Assembly (NCBI RefSeq): GCF_015533855.1 | Contig: NZ_AP024154.1 | Location: forward strand, 4,594,501 to 4,658,500 | Reading direction: 5' to 3' | DNA length: 64,000 nucleotides | Source of the DNA: Echinicola sp. 20G | GTDB lineage: Bacteria > Bacteroidota > Bacteroidia > Cytophagales > Cyclobacteriaceae | Part shown: positions 9,648 through 16,918 of the stretch, one piece after another | Position numbering within the stretch: position 1 is the first letter of the stretch | Layout: each line of letters opens with the position of its first letter | Position numbers and translations under genes: made by a program | The notes under the pieces: generated by a model | The model's input: only the letters and a program-made list of their open reading frames with translations | The model's database searches: none | Told to the model about the DNA's origin: nothing

Positions 9648-10353
9648 ATAGCTTTATTTTGATGATACTCTATAAATTTCACGAAAACGATTGAAAAACA
9701 CTAACCATTAATTAACAATTTTACACACTTAATTGACATTTATTAACAAATACATAATAATAAACATATATATTAAATTTTTTATAAAAAATAATAGACT
9801 TTACTGATAATGGTAATGCTAAAAAATAGACAAAGTATCTGATCTACTAGAATTACATTTTCAAGAGTTTTACCTGAACCCACAATTCTTGGATAGTCGT
9901 GCTTCTTTTTGGATAGTAAAATGTGACAAATATAAAAATGAACTAAAAAATGGTATGAGTTAATTCCCCATTCATCACTACACTTTAAAGGTTATCTAAT
10001 ACCAAAATCACCGCCCTTTTGTTACGCTTGGCTGGTAAATGAGAAAAAGTGATTTAACTCTCCAATATTGAATCAAATAAATTCCTTTTAAATATTGTTT
10101 TCATTATATTTTAGTAATCAATTTAATAAAAAAGCAAATCCAGTTTATTGATTATATTATCTAAGAATTTTAATAACAAAAAATATCAGTAATACTTTCA
10201 ATAATACTAAAACATATACGTTTACTAGATTTAAAAATAATCTATAAACAATAAATTCAGCATGAGCTCCACCATAAACTAAAAATACCCCAATTACGGT
10301 ATATTTATCAGGGATAGATTTAGGATATTTAACTTCTAATACTTTAATCAAAC
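9648..10353. other. long AT-rich intergenic region upstream of ppsA
   Basis: About 700 bp with no convincing gene. On the minus strand TATATTTG (plus-strand 9927-9934) matches the Bacteroidota -7 box TAnnTTTG and could start the ppsA transcript with a leader of about 270 nt; no clear -33 TTTG is visible, so this is weak. Just downstream of that point is a direct repeat, TTGGATAG at 9889-9896 and again at 9909-9916, 20 bp apart (about two helical turns), which could bind a regulator. The right end must hold the promoter of the small gene at 10354. Confidence 0.4.
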
Positions 10354-10584
10354 ATGAAAAATCGCTTTTACGTAAATTCTATGGCCTACTCAGATGGATA
10401 CCATGAAGTCCACCACGAAAAATGTCAGTTATTACCCAATGCCAATCAGCAATTATTTCTGGGTTATTTTGAAAACTTCAATGAAGCTATTGGTAAATCA
10501 AAAAGAATTTACCCATTATCCATGGGTTGCCAATTCTGCTGTAAAAAGAAACACGACTCCAAGCAGGGAATCTTCGAACTATAA
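10354..10584 (+). CDS. small conserved Cys/His-rich protein
   Basis: A 76-residue cytoplasmic protein with no signal peptide. The pattern HEVHHEKC (residues 17-24), LGYFENFNEAIGKSKRIYP and GCQFCCKKKH (about 58-67) looks like a recurring small Bacteroidota family in which a His-x-x-His/Cys cluster and a terminal CxxC could bind a metal such as zinc. I recognise the pattern but not a function. It is convergent with the DUF5690 gene, 18 bp apart. Codon use and the internally consistent motif argue that it is real despite its size. Confidence 0.6.
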   Translation: MKNRFYVNSMAYSDGYHEVHHEKCQLLPNANQQLFLGYFENFNEAIGKSKRIYPLSMGCQFCCKKKHDSKQGIFEL

Positions 10585-10602
10585 ACAGTTTCAAACTTTA
10601 AT

Positions 10603-11952
10603 TTATGAGCCACTTTCTAAAGCTGTCAAATAATTTTGGCTCTTCCGCACCACTCCTCTACTATTTATCCTTCTGAAATGATTCATGGCAATAACAAGAA
10701 ACAGCAAGCCAAAAATGGCCACACCATAACTAAAGTTTACCAATAGATGATGCCAGTTTAAATCTTGCATGAAAAAAGATTTATACATCAACAAAGAGAC
10801 GCTCCCTAGATAACCAATTGAATCACAGATATAGATAAAGAAACCAGCATTGGCCCTGAATTTATACAAAGCCAACATCCTATCGAAAAAAACTGTCTGA
10901 ATGGGTGTATAAGCCATGAATAGGCCAATCCCTAAAAAGACCATCCAGTAAAAAGGAGATAATACGCCAGCTTCATAGAGATAAGTGGAAAGACCCAGAC
11001 CGAAAAGTCCTATTGCCACCAAAGCTGAGGTAGCCCAAAAACCAATTTTATTATTTTTAATTAATGACAATAGACCAATCAATACCAATACCGTTACTCC
11101 TGATATCAATTCTGTAATTGATAAGACACTTTTTTCCCAATCAGGATCGATTTCATTCCAGATTTCCACAGAAAAATTATCCCTAAAGTCTCTCATGGTC
11201 AAGAGCAGTGCATAAATAAGTACCATCCCTATCATTCCAAAACTGAAAAACCGGAACGTCTTGACCTTCCTACTCCTATCCATGGGAATCCGTTCTGTCC
11301 GCAATGTAACATCCTCTTCTGTAGGAGCCGGAATCACGGATAGCATCCAGACAAATACAATAAACAAAGGCAAAAACAAAGCTCCAATGGTAAAAGGCAT
11401 CCAAAATTCCGGTATCCAGGGAAACCATTCCAACACTTGTAAGTAAATGGTTTTCAAGAGTCCTGAGGCAATAATCACACTGATGCTCAAGCCAAACACC
11501 AAGACTTCAGTAAACTTCCTTCCTTCCAAGAAACTAAAAACGATTCCCCACACCATTCCCAGGGGCAGGCCATTAAAAAACAGAAACACAAAATTATATG
11601 GATAAGGCACCAAGCCAAAACCTAAAAGCGTCAGTTCGGCAAACAGAATCAATCCGATGATCAATCTAATTCTTTGACTGGGCTTCAATTCAGAAATTAC
11701 TTTGATCCCAGTAAATTTTGAAATCATATACCCTAACACTTGCGCTATGATCAAAATCGACTTGTAATCCATTCCCCATAAGTACATCCCTTCATATAGT
11801 CCCGTTATAAAAGGCTTCCTAAAAGCATACATGCTAAAGTAAGCTCCAAAGGAAGCCACTATGCACCATGCTATAAATAGAAACCTATTTTTGGTCAGTA
11901 GGGTGTTTTGGACATGGTTTCGCATTTGCTTAAAGTTTAATTTGGTACTCAT
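10603..11952 (-). CDS. DUF5690 family membrane protein, copy 1
   Basis: A 449-residue multi-spanning inner-membrane protein, about 12 hydrophobic segments, laid out like a major-facilitator transporter. FGAYFSMYAFRKPFITGLYEG near 35-55 is a characteristic DUF5690 signature and resembles the first helix of organophosphate:phosphate antiporters. FFNGLPLGMVWGIVFSFLEGRK and LLLTMRDFRDNFSVEIWNEI are further conserved blocks. It is divergent from the phosphodiesterase gene and has a paralogue at 14793-16088. The palindromic site 12075-12091 lies 122 bp upstream. The family has no proven substrate that I know of; uptake of a small solute produced by the neighbouring hydrolases is the natural inference. 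Confidence 0.85.
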   Translation of the reverse strand: MSTKLNFKQMRNHVQNTLLTKNRFLFIAWCIVASFGAYFSMYAFRKPFITGLYEGMYLWGMDYKSILIIAQVLGYMISKFTGIKVISELKPSQRIRLIIGLILFAELTLLGFGLVPYPYNFVFLFFNGLPLGMVWGIVFSFLEGRKFTEVLVFGLSISVIIASGLLKTIYLQVLEWFPWIPEFWMPFTIGALFLPLFIVFVWMLSVIPAPTEEDVTLRTERIPMDRSRKVKTFRFFSFGMIGMVLIYALLLTMRDFRDNFSVEIWNEIDPDWEKSVLSITELISGVTVLVLIGLLSLIKNNKIGFWATSALVAIGLFGLGLSTYLYEAGVLSPFYWMVFLGIGLFMAYTPIQTVFFDRMLALYKFRANAGFFIYICDSIGYLGSVSLLMYKSFFMQDLNWHHLLVNFSYGVAIFGLLFLVIAMNHFRRINSRGVVRKSQNYLTALESGS

Positions 11953-12074
11953 GGGGTATTTCTAAAGCAACTCCCTACATCTTAGAGAACTTGCAAATAA
12001 AAAGGAAACGGATACCTTACAATAATTTCGAAATTAAATGAAATAAATAAATTATTTAAAACAAACGGATATTT

Positions 12075-12091
12075 TTTTCTTAAAAAGAAAT
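12075..12091. promoter_or_regulatory. palindromic operator candidate, site 1
   Basis: TTTTCTTAAAAAGAAAT: TTTTC, 7-bp spacer, GAAA(T). One of six copies of TTTTC-N7-GAAAA. It lies in the divergent region between DUF5690 copy 1 and the phosphodiesterase, 122 bp before the DUF5690 start. The last base is the only deviation. Inferred binding site of the XRE-cupin regulator at 16325. Confidence 0.5.
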
Positions 12092-12247
12092 TTAATGAAA
12101 CTATTTAATATAAACAGAACCTCTTATAGATTGACTTAAACACATAAAAACAACTTATTTTCAAGTTATTAAATATAATATAACTTTCATTTAACAAACG
12201 ATAGTTTTTCTTATTTAGAAATTTTAATACCTTTACAATCGTGATAT

Positions 12248-12264
12248 TTTTCTTTTTAAGAAAA
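12248..12264. promoter_or_regulatory. palindromic operator candidate, site 2
   Basis: TTTTCTTTTTAAGAAAA, the same TTTTC-N7-GAAAA palindrome, ending 37 bp before the phosphodiesterase ATG at 12302. A weak -7-like box (TACCTTTA) lies just upstream, so a bound protein would block initiation or early elongation. Confidence 0.55.
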
Positions 12265-12301
12265 ATTAGTTGTTATTTTATAATTGTTACATAAACCATC
12301 C

Positions 12302-13222
12302 ATGAATTATAAAGCCCAAAGTTTTCTTTTGATATGTTTCGCACTAGTTCTATCTATTAGTTGTAAACAAAATGTTCCTGTCGCCAAACGCGTGGTAATG
12401 ATTGGACTTGACGGATTTAGTTTGGAAGGCTACCAAACCGCAAAGCACCCAAATATAGATGCACTGTTTGAAGATGGAGTTATCTCCACATCTACAAGAA
12501 CAGTAATGCCCTCTGTTACCATACCCAACTGGACCAGCCATCTCACAGGAGGTGGGCCAGAGCAGCACGGTGTATTTGGCAATGGATGGGAAAAGGATGA
12601 GCACCCTTTGGATCCTCAGGAAATGGATGCAGAAGGCTACTACCCTTCCATTTTCAAAATAGTGAAAGATAATATCCCCACTATCAAAACGGGATTTTAT
12701 TGGAACTGGAAAAGCTTGATCAAACCATTTAATGAAAAGTATCTTGATGAGGTAAAGTTTGAGGAGAATGATGAATATACCCAAAATTATCAGTCAGCTC
12801 TGGATTTTCTGATTGAGCACAAAGATGCTCCAACATTGGTTTTTTTATACTCTGTTCATGTAGATCATGCTGGACATAGTCATCAATGGATGTCGCCGGA
12901 ATACATCACAGCGATAGAAGAGGTGGATGTAAAGATTGGAGAATTTATTGAAAAGCTTAAAGCTAAAGATCTGTATGATGACACGCACTTTCTGCTCTTC
13001 ACTGATCATGGAGGAATAGGAAATGGGCACGGCGGGACTAGTGAACAAGAAATGATTGTACCCTGGATGATTACTGGTCCTGGAATTAAAAAGGACGGAC
13101 AATTGAAATCCCCCAATTCAAATGCCAATACGGCCGCGGTTGTCGCCAGCTTATTTGGCATCAATCAAACCCCAGCATCATGGATTGGAAAGGTTCCTTC
13201 AGGAATATTCATGGAGAAATAA
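12302..13222 (+). CDS. type I phosphodiesterase / alkaline-phosphatase-superfamily lipoprotein
   Basis: A 306-residue exported enzyme. I start it at the ATG at 12302 because the upstream open frame begins with TTG. A lipoprotein signal ends at Cys21 (LSISC). Metal ligands of the nucleotide pyrophosphatase/phosphodiesterase family are visible: Asp37 in MIGLDGF, the nucleophile Thr73 in MPSVTIPNWTSHLTG, HVDHAGHSH, FTDHGG and the final HGG. The MPS-T-PN-S-TG-P-HG-GN arrangement also resembles phosphonoacetate hydrolase, a member of the same superfamily. It would hydrolyse a phosphodiester or phosphonate outside the cytoplasm. The metallophosphoesterase follows after 13 bp in the same operon. Shorter than eukaryotic NPPs but usual for bacterial forms. 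Confidence 0.85.
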   Translation: MNYKAQSFLLICFALVLSISCKQNVPVAKRVVMIGLDGFSLEGYQTAKHPNIDALFEDGVISTSTRTVMPSVTIPNWTSHLTGGGPEQHGVFGNGWEKDEHPLDPQEMDAEGYYPSIFKIVKDNIPTIKTGFYWNWKSLIKPFNEKYLDEVKFEENDEYTQNYQSALDFLIEHKDAPTLVFLYSVHVDHAGHSHQWMSPEYITAIEEVDVKIGEFIEKLKAKDLYDDTHFLLFTDHGGIGNGHGGTSEQEMIVPWMITGPGIKKDGQLKSPNSNANTAAVVASLFGINQTPASWIGKVPSGIFMEK

Positions 13223-13235
13223 GACAATAAAGAAG

Positions 13236-14210
13236 ATGGACAGAAAAGAATTTATAAAAATAGGAGCCTTGGGCACACTGGCAATGTCTTTCAGCCCTTT
13301 GGCTTTCTCAGCTGAGAGAAAAGAAAAGAAGATTCGCTTTGGGATCATTACTGATCTTCACTATGACATCATGCATGATGGACAAGAAAGAATCTCAGCC
13401 TTTATCAATAAAATGAATGATGACCAACCAGATTTCATCATTCAATTGGGAGACTTTTGTGTCCCTAAACCAGAGAACCAATCATTAATGGATACTTGGA
13501 ACAAATTCCAAGGAGAGAAGCACCATGTAATCGGCAACCACGATACTGATGGAGGCTTCAACAGAGATCAAGTAGTTGAATTCTGGGATGCAAAAGCGAA
13601 GTATTACTCCTTTGACAAAAACGGGTTCCATTTCGTTGTATTAGACGGCAATGAACATAACGAAAGCCCAAATCGCCCAAAAGGCTATGCCCGTTACATT
13701 TCACCAGATCAGCTAGAGTGGCTGGAAAAAGATCTTAGCCAAACCTCTTTACCCACCATTGTTTTTTGCCATCAAGGACTGGACAATGAAATGGCCGGGA
13801 TAGAAAATGGCATGCCTGTGAGGTACACTTTGGAAAAAGCCAATAAAGAAGCTGGATTCCAAAAAGTCATCCTCGTTCTTTCAGGCCACCATCATCAAGA
13901 TTATTATAACCACATCAATGATATCCATTATGTGCAAATCAATAGCGCAAGCTATTACTGGTTGGGCGACAAGTATAAGACAATAAGGTATTCCAAAGAG
14001 GTAGATGAAACCAATCCTTGGATAAAATACACCGCGCCCTATAAAGACCCGCTATGGGCCATGGTAGAAATTTCACAGAAAGGAAAAATTTTTGTAGAAG
14101 GTAGGAAAACAAGTTGGGTAGGCCCAAGTCCTGAAAAGATGGAGATCCCATCCAATCAGGGGATCTACCCAATTGTTTCCGAAATTTCCAATAGGGATTT
14201 AAAAATTTAG
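13236..14210 (+). CDS. exported metallophosphoesterase
   Basis: Calcineurin-type phosphoesterase of 324 residues from the ATG at 13236. The longer open frame upstream overlaps the previous gene and reads as its shadow, whereas MDRKEF is preceded by a purine-rich AGAAG. Residues 1-25 look like an export signal, possibly Tat-like but with RK rather than RR. The di-metal motifs are complete: D-x-H at 40-42 (ITDLHYD), GD at 72-73 (LGDFC), GNHD at 100-103, and SGHHHQDY late in the chain. It would remove phosphate from a small phosphoester in the periplasm, perhaps the product of the preceding phosphodiesterase. An intrinsic terminator follows directly. Confidence 0.88.
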   Translation: MDRKEFIKIGALGTLAMSFSPLAFSAERKEKKIRFGIITDLHYDIMHDGQERISAFINKMNDDQPDFIIQLGDFCVPKPENQSLMDTWNKFQGEKHHVIGNHDTDGGFNRDQVVEFWDAKAKYYSFDKNGFHFVVLDGNEHNESPNRPKGYARYISPDQLEWLEKDLSQTSLPTIVFCHQGLDNEMAGIENGMPVRYTLEKANKEAGFQKVILVLSGHHHQDYYNHINDIHYVQINSASYYWLGDKYKTIRYSKEVDETNPWIKYTAPYKDPLWAMVEISQKGKIFVEGRKTSWVGPSPEKMEIPSNQGIYPIVSEISNRDLKI

Positions 14211-14229
14211 ATAGTTATCTGCATAGTTT

Positions 14230-14266
14230 GAAAAGCCGCAGCCTTTGGCTGTTGCTTTTCTTTTCG
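14230..14266 (+). terminator. intrinsic terminator after the phosphatase operon
   Basis: A long hairpin: GAAAAGC (14230-14236) pairs with GCTTTTC (14254-14260), and an inner GCAGCC/GGCTGT stem (with one G-T pair) closes on a TTT loop; one mismatch separates the two parts. TTTT follows on the plus strand. It ends the phosphodiesterase-metallophosphoesterase operon. Confidence 0.75.
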
Positions 14267-14318
14267 TTCCACGCGTCTTTATGAGTAGAAATAAGTACTA
14301 CTCCAAAACTGAACGATC

Positions 14319-14474
14319 ATGAATTCTACCCCAATCTTAATCACCTTTCTTGCCCTATTTATTTTATTTGTTTTCTTAAGTATATATGCCGCATTCAAAA
14401 ATCTAGGCTATCTAGCCTTTCTATCGGGCATAATCATCACCCATATCTACAACTTTATTATAAAAAAAATATAA
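14319..14474 (+). CDS. small hydrophobic membrane protein (51 residues)
   Basis: An ATG-started frame of 51 codons encoding two hydrophobic stretches (about residues 5-24 and 30-47) separated by AAFKNLG and ending in KKI. This is the layout of a small two-helix membrane protein with a basic tail. It sits alone between two terminator hairpins, the second starting at its stop codon, which favours a real transcript unit. I recognise no family. A chance hydrophobic frame in AT-rich DNA is the alternative. Confidence 0.4.
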   Translation: MNSTPILITFLALFILFVFLSIYAAFKNLGYLAFLSGIIITHIYNFIIKKI

Positions 14475-14521
14475 AATACCAGATAACTGGTCCTACAAGA
14501 GTCCCAACCATCTGGTATTTT
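14474..14521. terminator. terminator-like hairpin
   Basis: AAATACCAGAT (14474-14484) pairs perfectly with ATCTGGTATTT (14510-14520), an 11-bp stem with a 25-nt loop. A-runs on the left and T-runs on the right suit both directions. It separates the small membrane protein from the minus-strand remnant at 14548. Confidence 0.6.
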
Positions 14522-14547
14522 CAGCTATCTTAATTGATTTTAAACAT

Positions 14548-14790
14548 TCATTCAGGTTTAAAGAAGTAAATATTTCCAGCAAAATCGCAGATATAGAATC
14601 CTTCAGGAGAAACAGCTGGACTTGTCATCACCGGTGTTCCTAAGCTATTTTTCCAAAGCAGCTTTCCACTATCGGCATCTATTACATACACTTTGCCATC
14701 CATCGCTCCAAAAATCAATTGATCGTTTACCAAAACTGGGCTGCTTTCTAAACTCTGTTCTTGATTTTGAAAATAAGAAGGAGTATAAAA
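14548..14790 (-). pseudogene. 3' remnant of a PQQ-type beta-propeller gene
   Basis: The minus-strand frame ending with TGA at 14550-14548 encodes a clear tail of a PQQ/BamB-like propeller: SSPVLVNDQLIFGAMDGKVY, VIDADSGKLLWKNSLGTPV, TSPAVSPEGFYICDFAGNIY and FFKPE, that is, about one and a half blades with the DADSGKLLWK signature. No ATG start exists. The open frame runs upstream only to a TAA at 14838-14836, and its 5' side merges into the 3' end of the DUF5690 gene in another frame. The likely history is that the rest of the gene was deleted when the DUF5690 copy came to lie beside it. Residual similarity is strong, so the loss is probably recent. Confidence 0.7.
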
Positions 14791-14792
14791 AA

Positions 14793-16088
14793 TTAAACTT
14801 CCACTGTTCCTTTGTATAACTTTTTCAACTTTAGTTTAACCACTTGGCCATTCATCATCAAAATGGAAAGTCCTACCATGAAGATGACAAGCCCTCCTCC
14901 TATCAAATTCAATCGTGTGAAGAAATTGATCCAAGAGTAATGGAAATCTGCAGTTTCCTTAAAAATCATAATTCCCACACTGGCCATATACCCAAATGCA
15001 TCTGCTATATAAAACAGGTAGCCCACTGTACCTTTGTATCTCAATACTGCCAGAAACCGTTCAAAAAGTAAACAGTGAAATAAGATATAGGGCAAGTAAA
15101 CACTGAAACCAGAACTAATCATCCAAAATACCGGTCCGACTAGGTCCTTGCTAAATAAAAATGTGGATACGATCATCAATATTCCGCTCAGCAGGGTCAA
15201 GAATAGCCCCCAGTTAAAGGCCTTTTGATTGCTCAATATCAAAATTCCCAATGCAGATATCACCAAAACAACAACTGCAATTGGTACTTCTGTCAATGTG
15301 ATCAGTTCGGGCTGCCCAGAAAGGCCTAATTCAGCCCAGAACTCTACAATAAAATTGTCCCTAAAGTCCCTTACAACTGTCAAGACAACATAAATAAGTA
15401 CAAGCCCCACAAAAGCAAATCCATGTTTTTTCAAGAAGTCTTTCCGATCAGCCTTTTTCATAGGAACTCTTTCGGTCCGAAGTTCCTTATCATCCTCTGA
15501 TGGGGCTTTGCTCTTACTCAGTACAAAAGCGGCCAAAACGAATAGAGGAAAATAAATCAATCCCGTCCAAAAAGGCATGGTCATTTCACTCACCTCAAAA
15601 GCTTGCATCAGCCAAAGACCAGTCGTTTTGATCAAACCGGTTGAAAAAATAAATGTAGCGCTCAATCCCGCTACCAATAATTCTGAATTTTTCCTTCCTT
15701 CCAGGTAGACCAGAACCAATCCAAATATCATCCCTAATGGCAGGCCATTCAAAAACATGGCCACTGGCTTCAAGCCTACTGGCACATAGGCAAAAGCAAG
15801 CAACATCAACAAGCCAAACCCTACCAAACCCACAAGAGCTCCAAAACGCTTATAAGCCGGTAGTTCGGAAACCACCTTGATACCAATAAACTTGGACAAC
15901 ATATAACCTAACACTTGGCTGATAATCAGAAGAGTCTTGAAATGGAAGTCATTTATCACCTCCAACCCCTCATATTGCCCTGCCAAAAAAGACTTTCTTA
16001 CTGCATACATTCCCGTGTAGGCCATAAACGCAGTAGCTATCAATATAATATCAGTCTTGGTTATGGATACTTTATTCAGTTTGACCAT
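14793..16088 (-). CDS. DUF5690 family membrane protein, copy 2
   Basis: A 431-residue multi-pass membrane protein and paralogue of 10603-11952. Shared blocks are MYAVRKSFLAGQYEG, SQVLGYMLSKFIGIKVVSEL, FLNGLPLGMIFGLVLVYLEGRK, ELRTERVPMKK and VRDFRDNFIVEFW. It is divergent from the XRE-cupin regulator, and two identical palindromes lie between them. A candidate promoter with TTTG at 16287-16290 and TATTATTG at 16261-16268 (minus strand) brackets one of these palindromes. Its 3' end abuts the propeller remnant. The two copies probably carry related but not identical solutes; function is unproven. Confidence 0.85.
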   Translation of the reverse strand: MVKLNKVSITKTDIILIATAFMAYTGMYAVRKSFLAGQYEGLEVINDFHFKTLLIISQVLGYMLSKFIGIKVVSELPAYKRFGALVGLVGFGLLMLLAFAYVPVGLKPVAMFLNGLPLGMIFGLVLVYLEGRKNSELLVAGLSATFIFSTGLIKTTGLWLMQAFEVSEMTMPFWTGLIYFPLFVLAAFVLSKSKAPSEDDKELRTERVPMKKADRKDFLKKHGFAFVGLVLIYVVLTVVRDFRDNFIVEFWAELGLSGQPELITLTEVPIAVVVLVISALGILILSNQKAFNWGLFLTLLSGILMIVSTFLFSKDLVGPVFWMISSGFSVYLPYILFHCLLFERFLAVLRYKGTVGYLFYIADAFGYMASVGIMIFKETADFHYSWINFFTRLNLIGGGLVIFMVGLSILMMNGQVVKLKLKKLYKGTVEV

Positions 16089-16223
16089 AAGGATTATTTT
16101 CTTTTCAAGTAAAAACCGATCTGGTTTTGAAGAAACATATTTTCTTCAAATGTAAGTCTAAATGGCTAGTCCCTGCTAAAATCTGTATTATGAAAGCGTT
16201 AATATTTCATTAACGGAAATTTA

Positions 16224-16240
16224 TTTTCATATTAAGAAAA
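16224..16240. promoter_or_regulatory. palindromic operator candidate, site 3
   Basis: TTTTCATATTAAGAAAA. A 19-bp stretch starting TA is identical to the one at site 4, exactly 45 bp away. It lies between DUF5690 copy 2 and the XRE-cupin gene, 135 bp from the DUF5690 start. Confidence 0.6.
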
Positions 16241-16260
16241 TTATTTCGATCTTTCGGTCT

Positions 16261-16290
16261 CAATAATATTTTCATATTAAGAAAAACAAA
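16261..16290 (-). promoter_or_regulatory. candidate promoter for DUF5690 copy 2
   Basis: On the minus strand TTTG (plus 16287-16290) is followed after 18 nt by TATTATTG (plus 16261-16268), one base off the Bacteroidota consensus TTTG-N19-TAnnTTTG. The operator copy at 16269-16285 fills the spacer, a classical repressor position. The leader to the ATG at 16088 would be about 165 nt. Confidence 0.45.
16269..16285. promoter_or_regulatory. palindromic operator candidate, site 4
   Basis: TTTTCATATTAAGAAAA, identical to site 3. It ends 39 bp before the XRE-cupin ATG at 16325, which suggests autoregulation. It also lies between the boxes of the candidate minus-strand promoter. Confidence 0.6.
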
Positions 16291-16324
16291 CGTACTTTCA
16301 CATAGTTAAAAGCACATAAATACT

Positions 16325-16909
16325 ATGGAAAATTCTGAATACTTAACCACTTGGATAGGATCTAAACTTAAAGATATCCGTAAATCCCACAATTTAAAAC
16401 TGGGCGAGCTGGCTGATAAAACCGGAATCAGCATAGCCATGCTAAGTAAAATAGAAAACGGCAGGGTCTTTCCTACTCTTCCTTCCTTGATTCAGGTATT
16501 GAACACTTTGGATGTGGACCTTAATGAGTTTTTTGCTGACCTAAAAGGTGATAAAGAATTTCCAGGGTATTTGTTGAAAAAGCGAAAAGACTATAAATCC
16601 ATTAAAAAGGAAGAGGAATCCATTGGGTTTGACTACGAATTGATCCTTAACCACAAAATAGAACGCTCTTCGATGGAAATATCTCTTTTAACCATCAAAA
16701 GTGGCTCCCAAAGAGACCAAGTTTCGACTGATGGTTTTGAATACATCTATGTAATTAAGGGAAATCTTCAATACGAATTGGGCGAAAACACTTTCGAACT
16801 GGAAGAAGGAGACTCACTTTTCTTTAATGGCAATATTCCCCATCTACCTGTCAATAACAAAAAATCAGATGCCATTCTTTTGGTGATCTACTTTATAGAA
16901 CTTAGATAA
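16325..16909 (+). CDS. XRE-family regulator with cupin sensor domain
   Basis: A 194-residue cytoplasmic transcription factor. Residues about 11-70 are an HTH_3/XRE domain (IGSKLKDIRKSHNLKLGELA, then GISIAMLSKIENGRVFPTLPSLIQVLNTLDVDL). Residues about 115-190 are a cupin barrel (EYIYVIKGNLQYELGENTF, ELEEGDSLFFNGNIPHLPVN) that would sense a small ligand. This architecture (PuuR-like) usually represses catabolic genes until the substrate binds. It starts 39 bp after an exact palindrome and is followed after 9 bp by the dehydrogenase, so the two form an operon. I infer that it binds TTTTC-N7-GAAAA, because two identical copies lie at its own promoter and four more lie at neighbouring divergent promoters. 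The ligand is unknown. Confidence 0.92.
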   Translation: MENSEYLTTWIGSKLKDIRKSHNLKLGELADKTGISIAMLSKIENGRVFPTLPSLIQVLNTLDVDLNEFFADLKGDKEFPGYLLKKRKDYKSIKKEEESIGFDYELILNHKIERSSMEISLLTIKSGSQRDQVSTDGFEYIYVIKGNLQYELGENTFELEEGDSLFFNGNIPHLPVNNKKSDAILLVIYFIELR

Positions 16910-16918
16910 AACCATATC

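Noticed and set aside
10157..10351. 64-residue hydrophobic frame on the minus strand
   Set aside because: Starts with TTG, lies in very AT-rich DNA where hydrophobic frames arise by chance, and abuts the start of the better-supported gene at 10354.
12350..12784. 144-residue frame opposite the phosphodiesterase gene
   Set aside because: Fully inside a gene with complete catalytic motifs; no motif or signal of its own.
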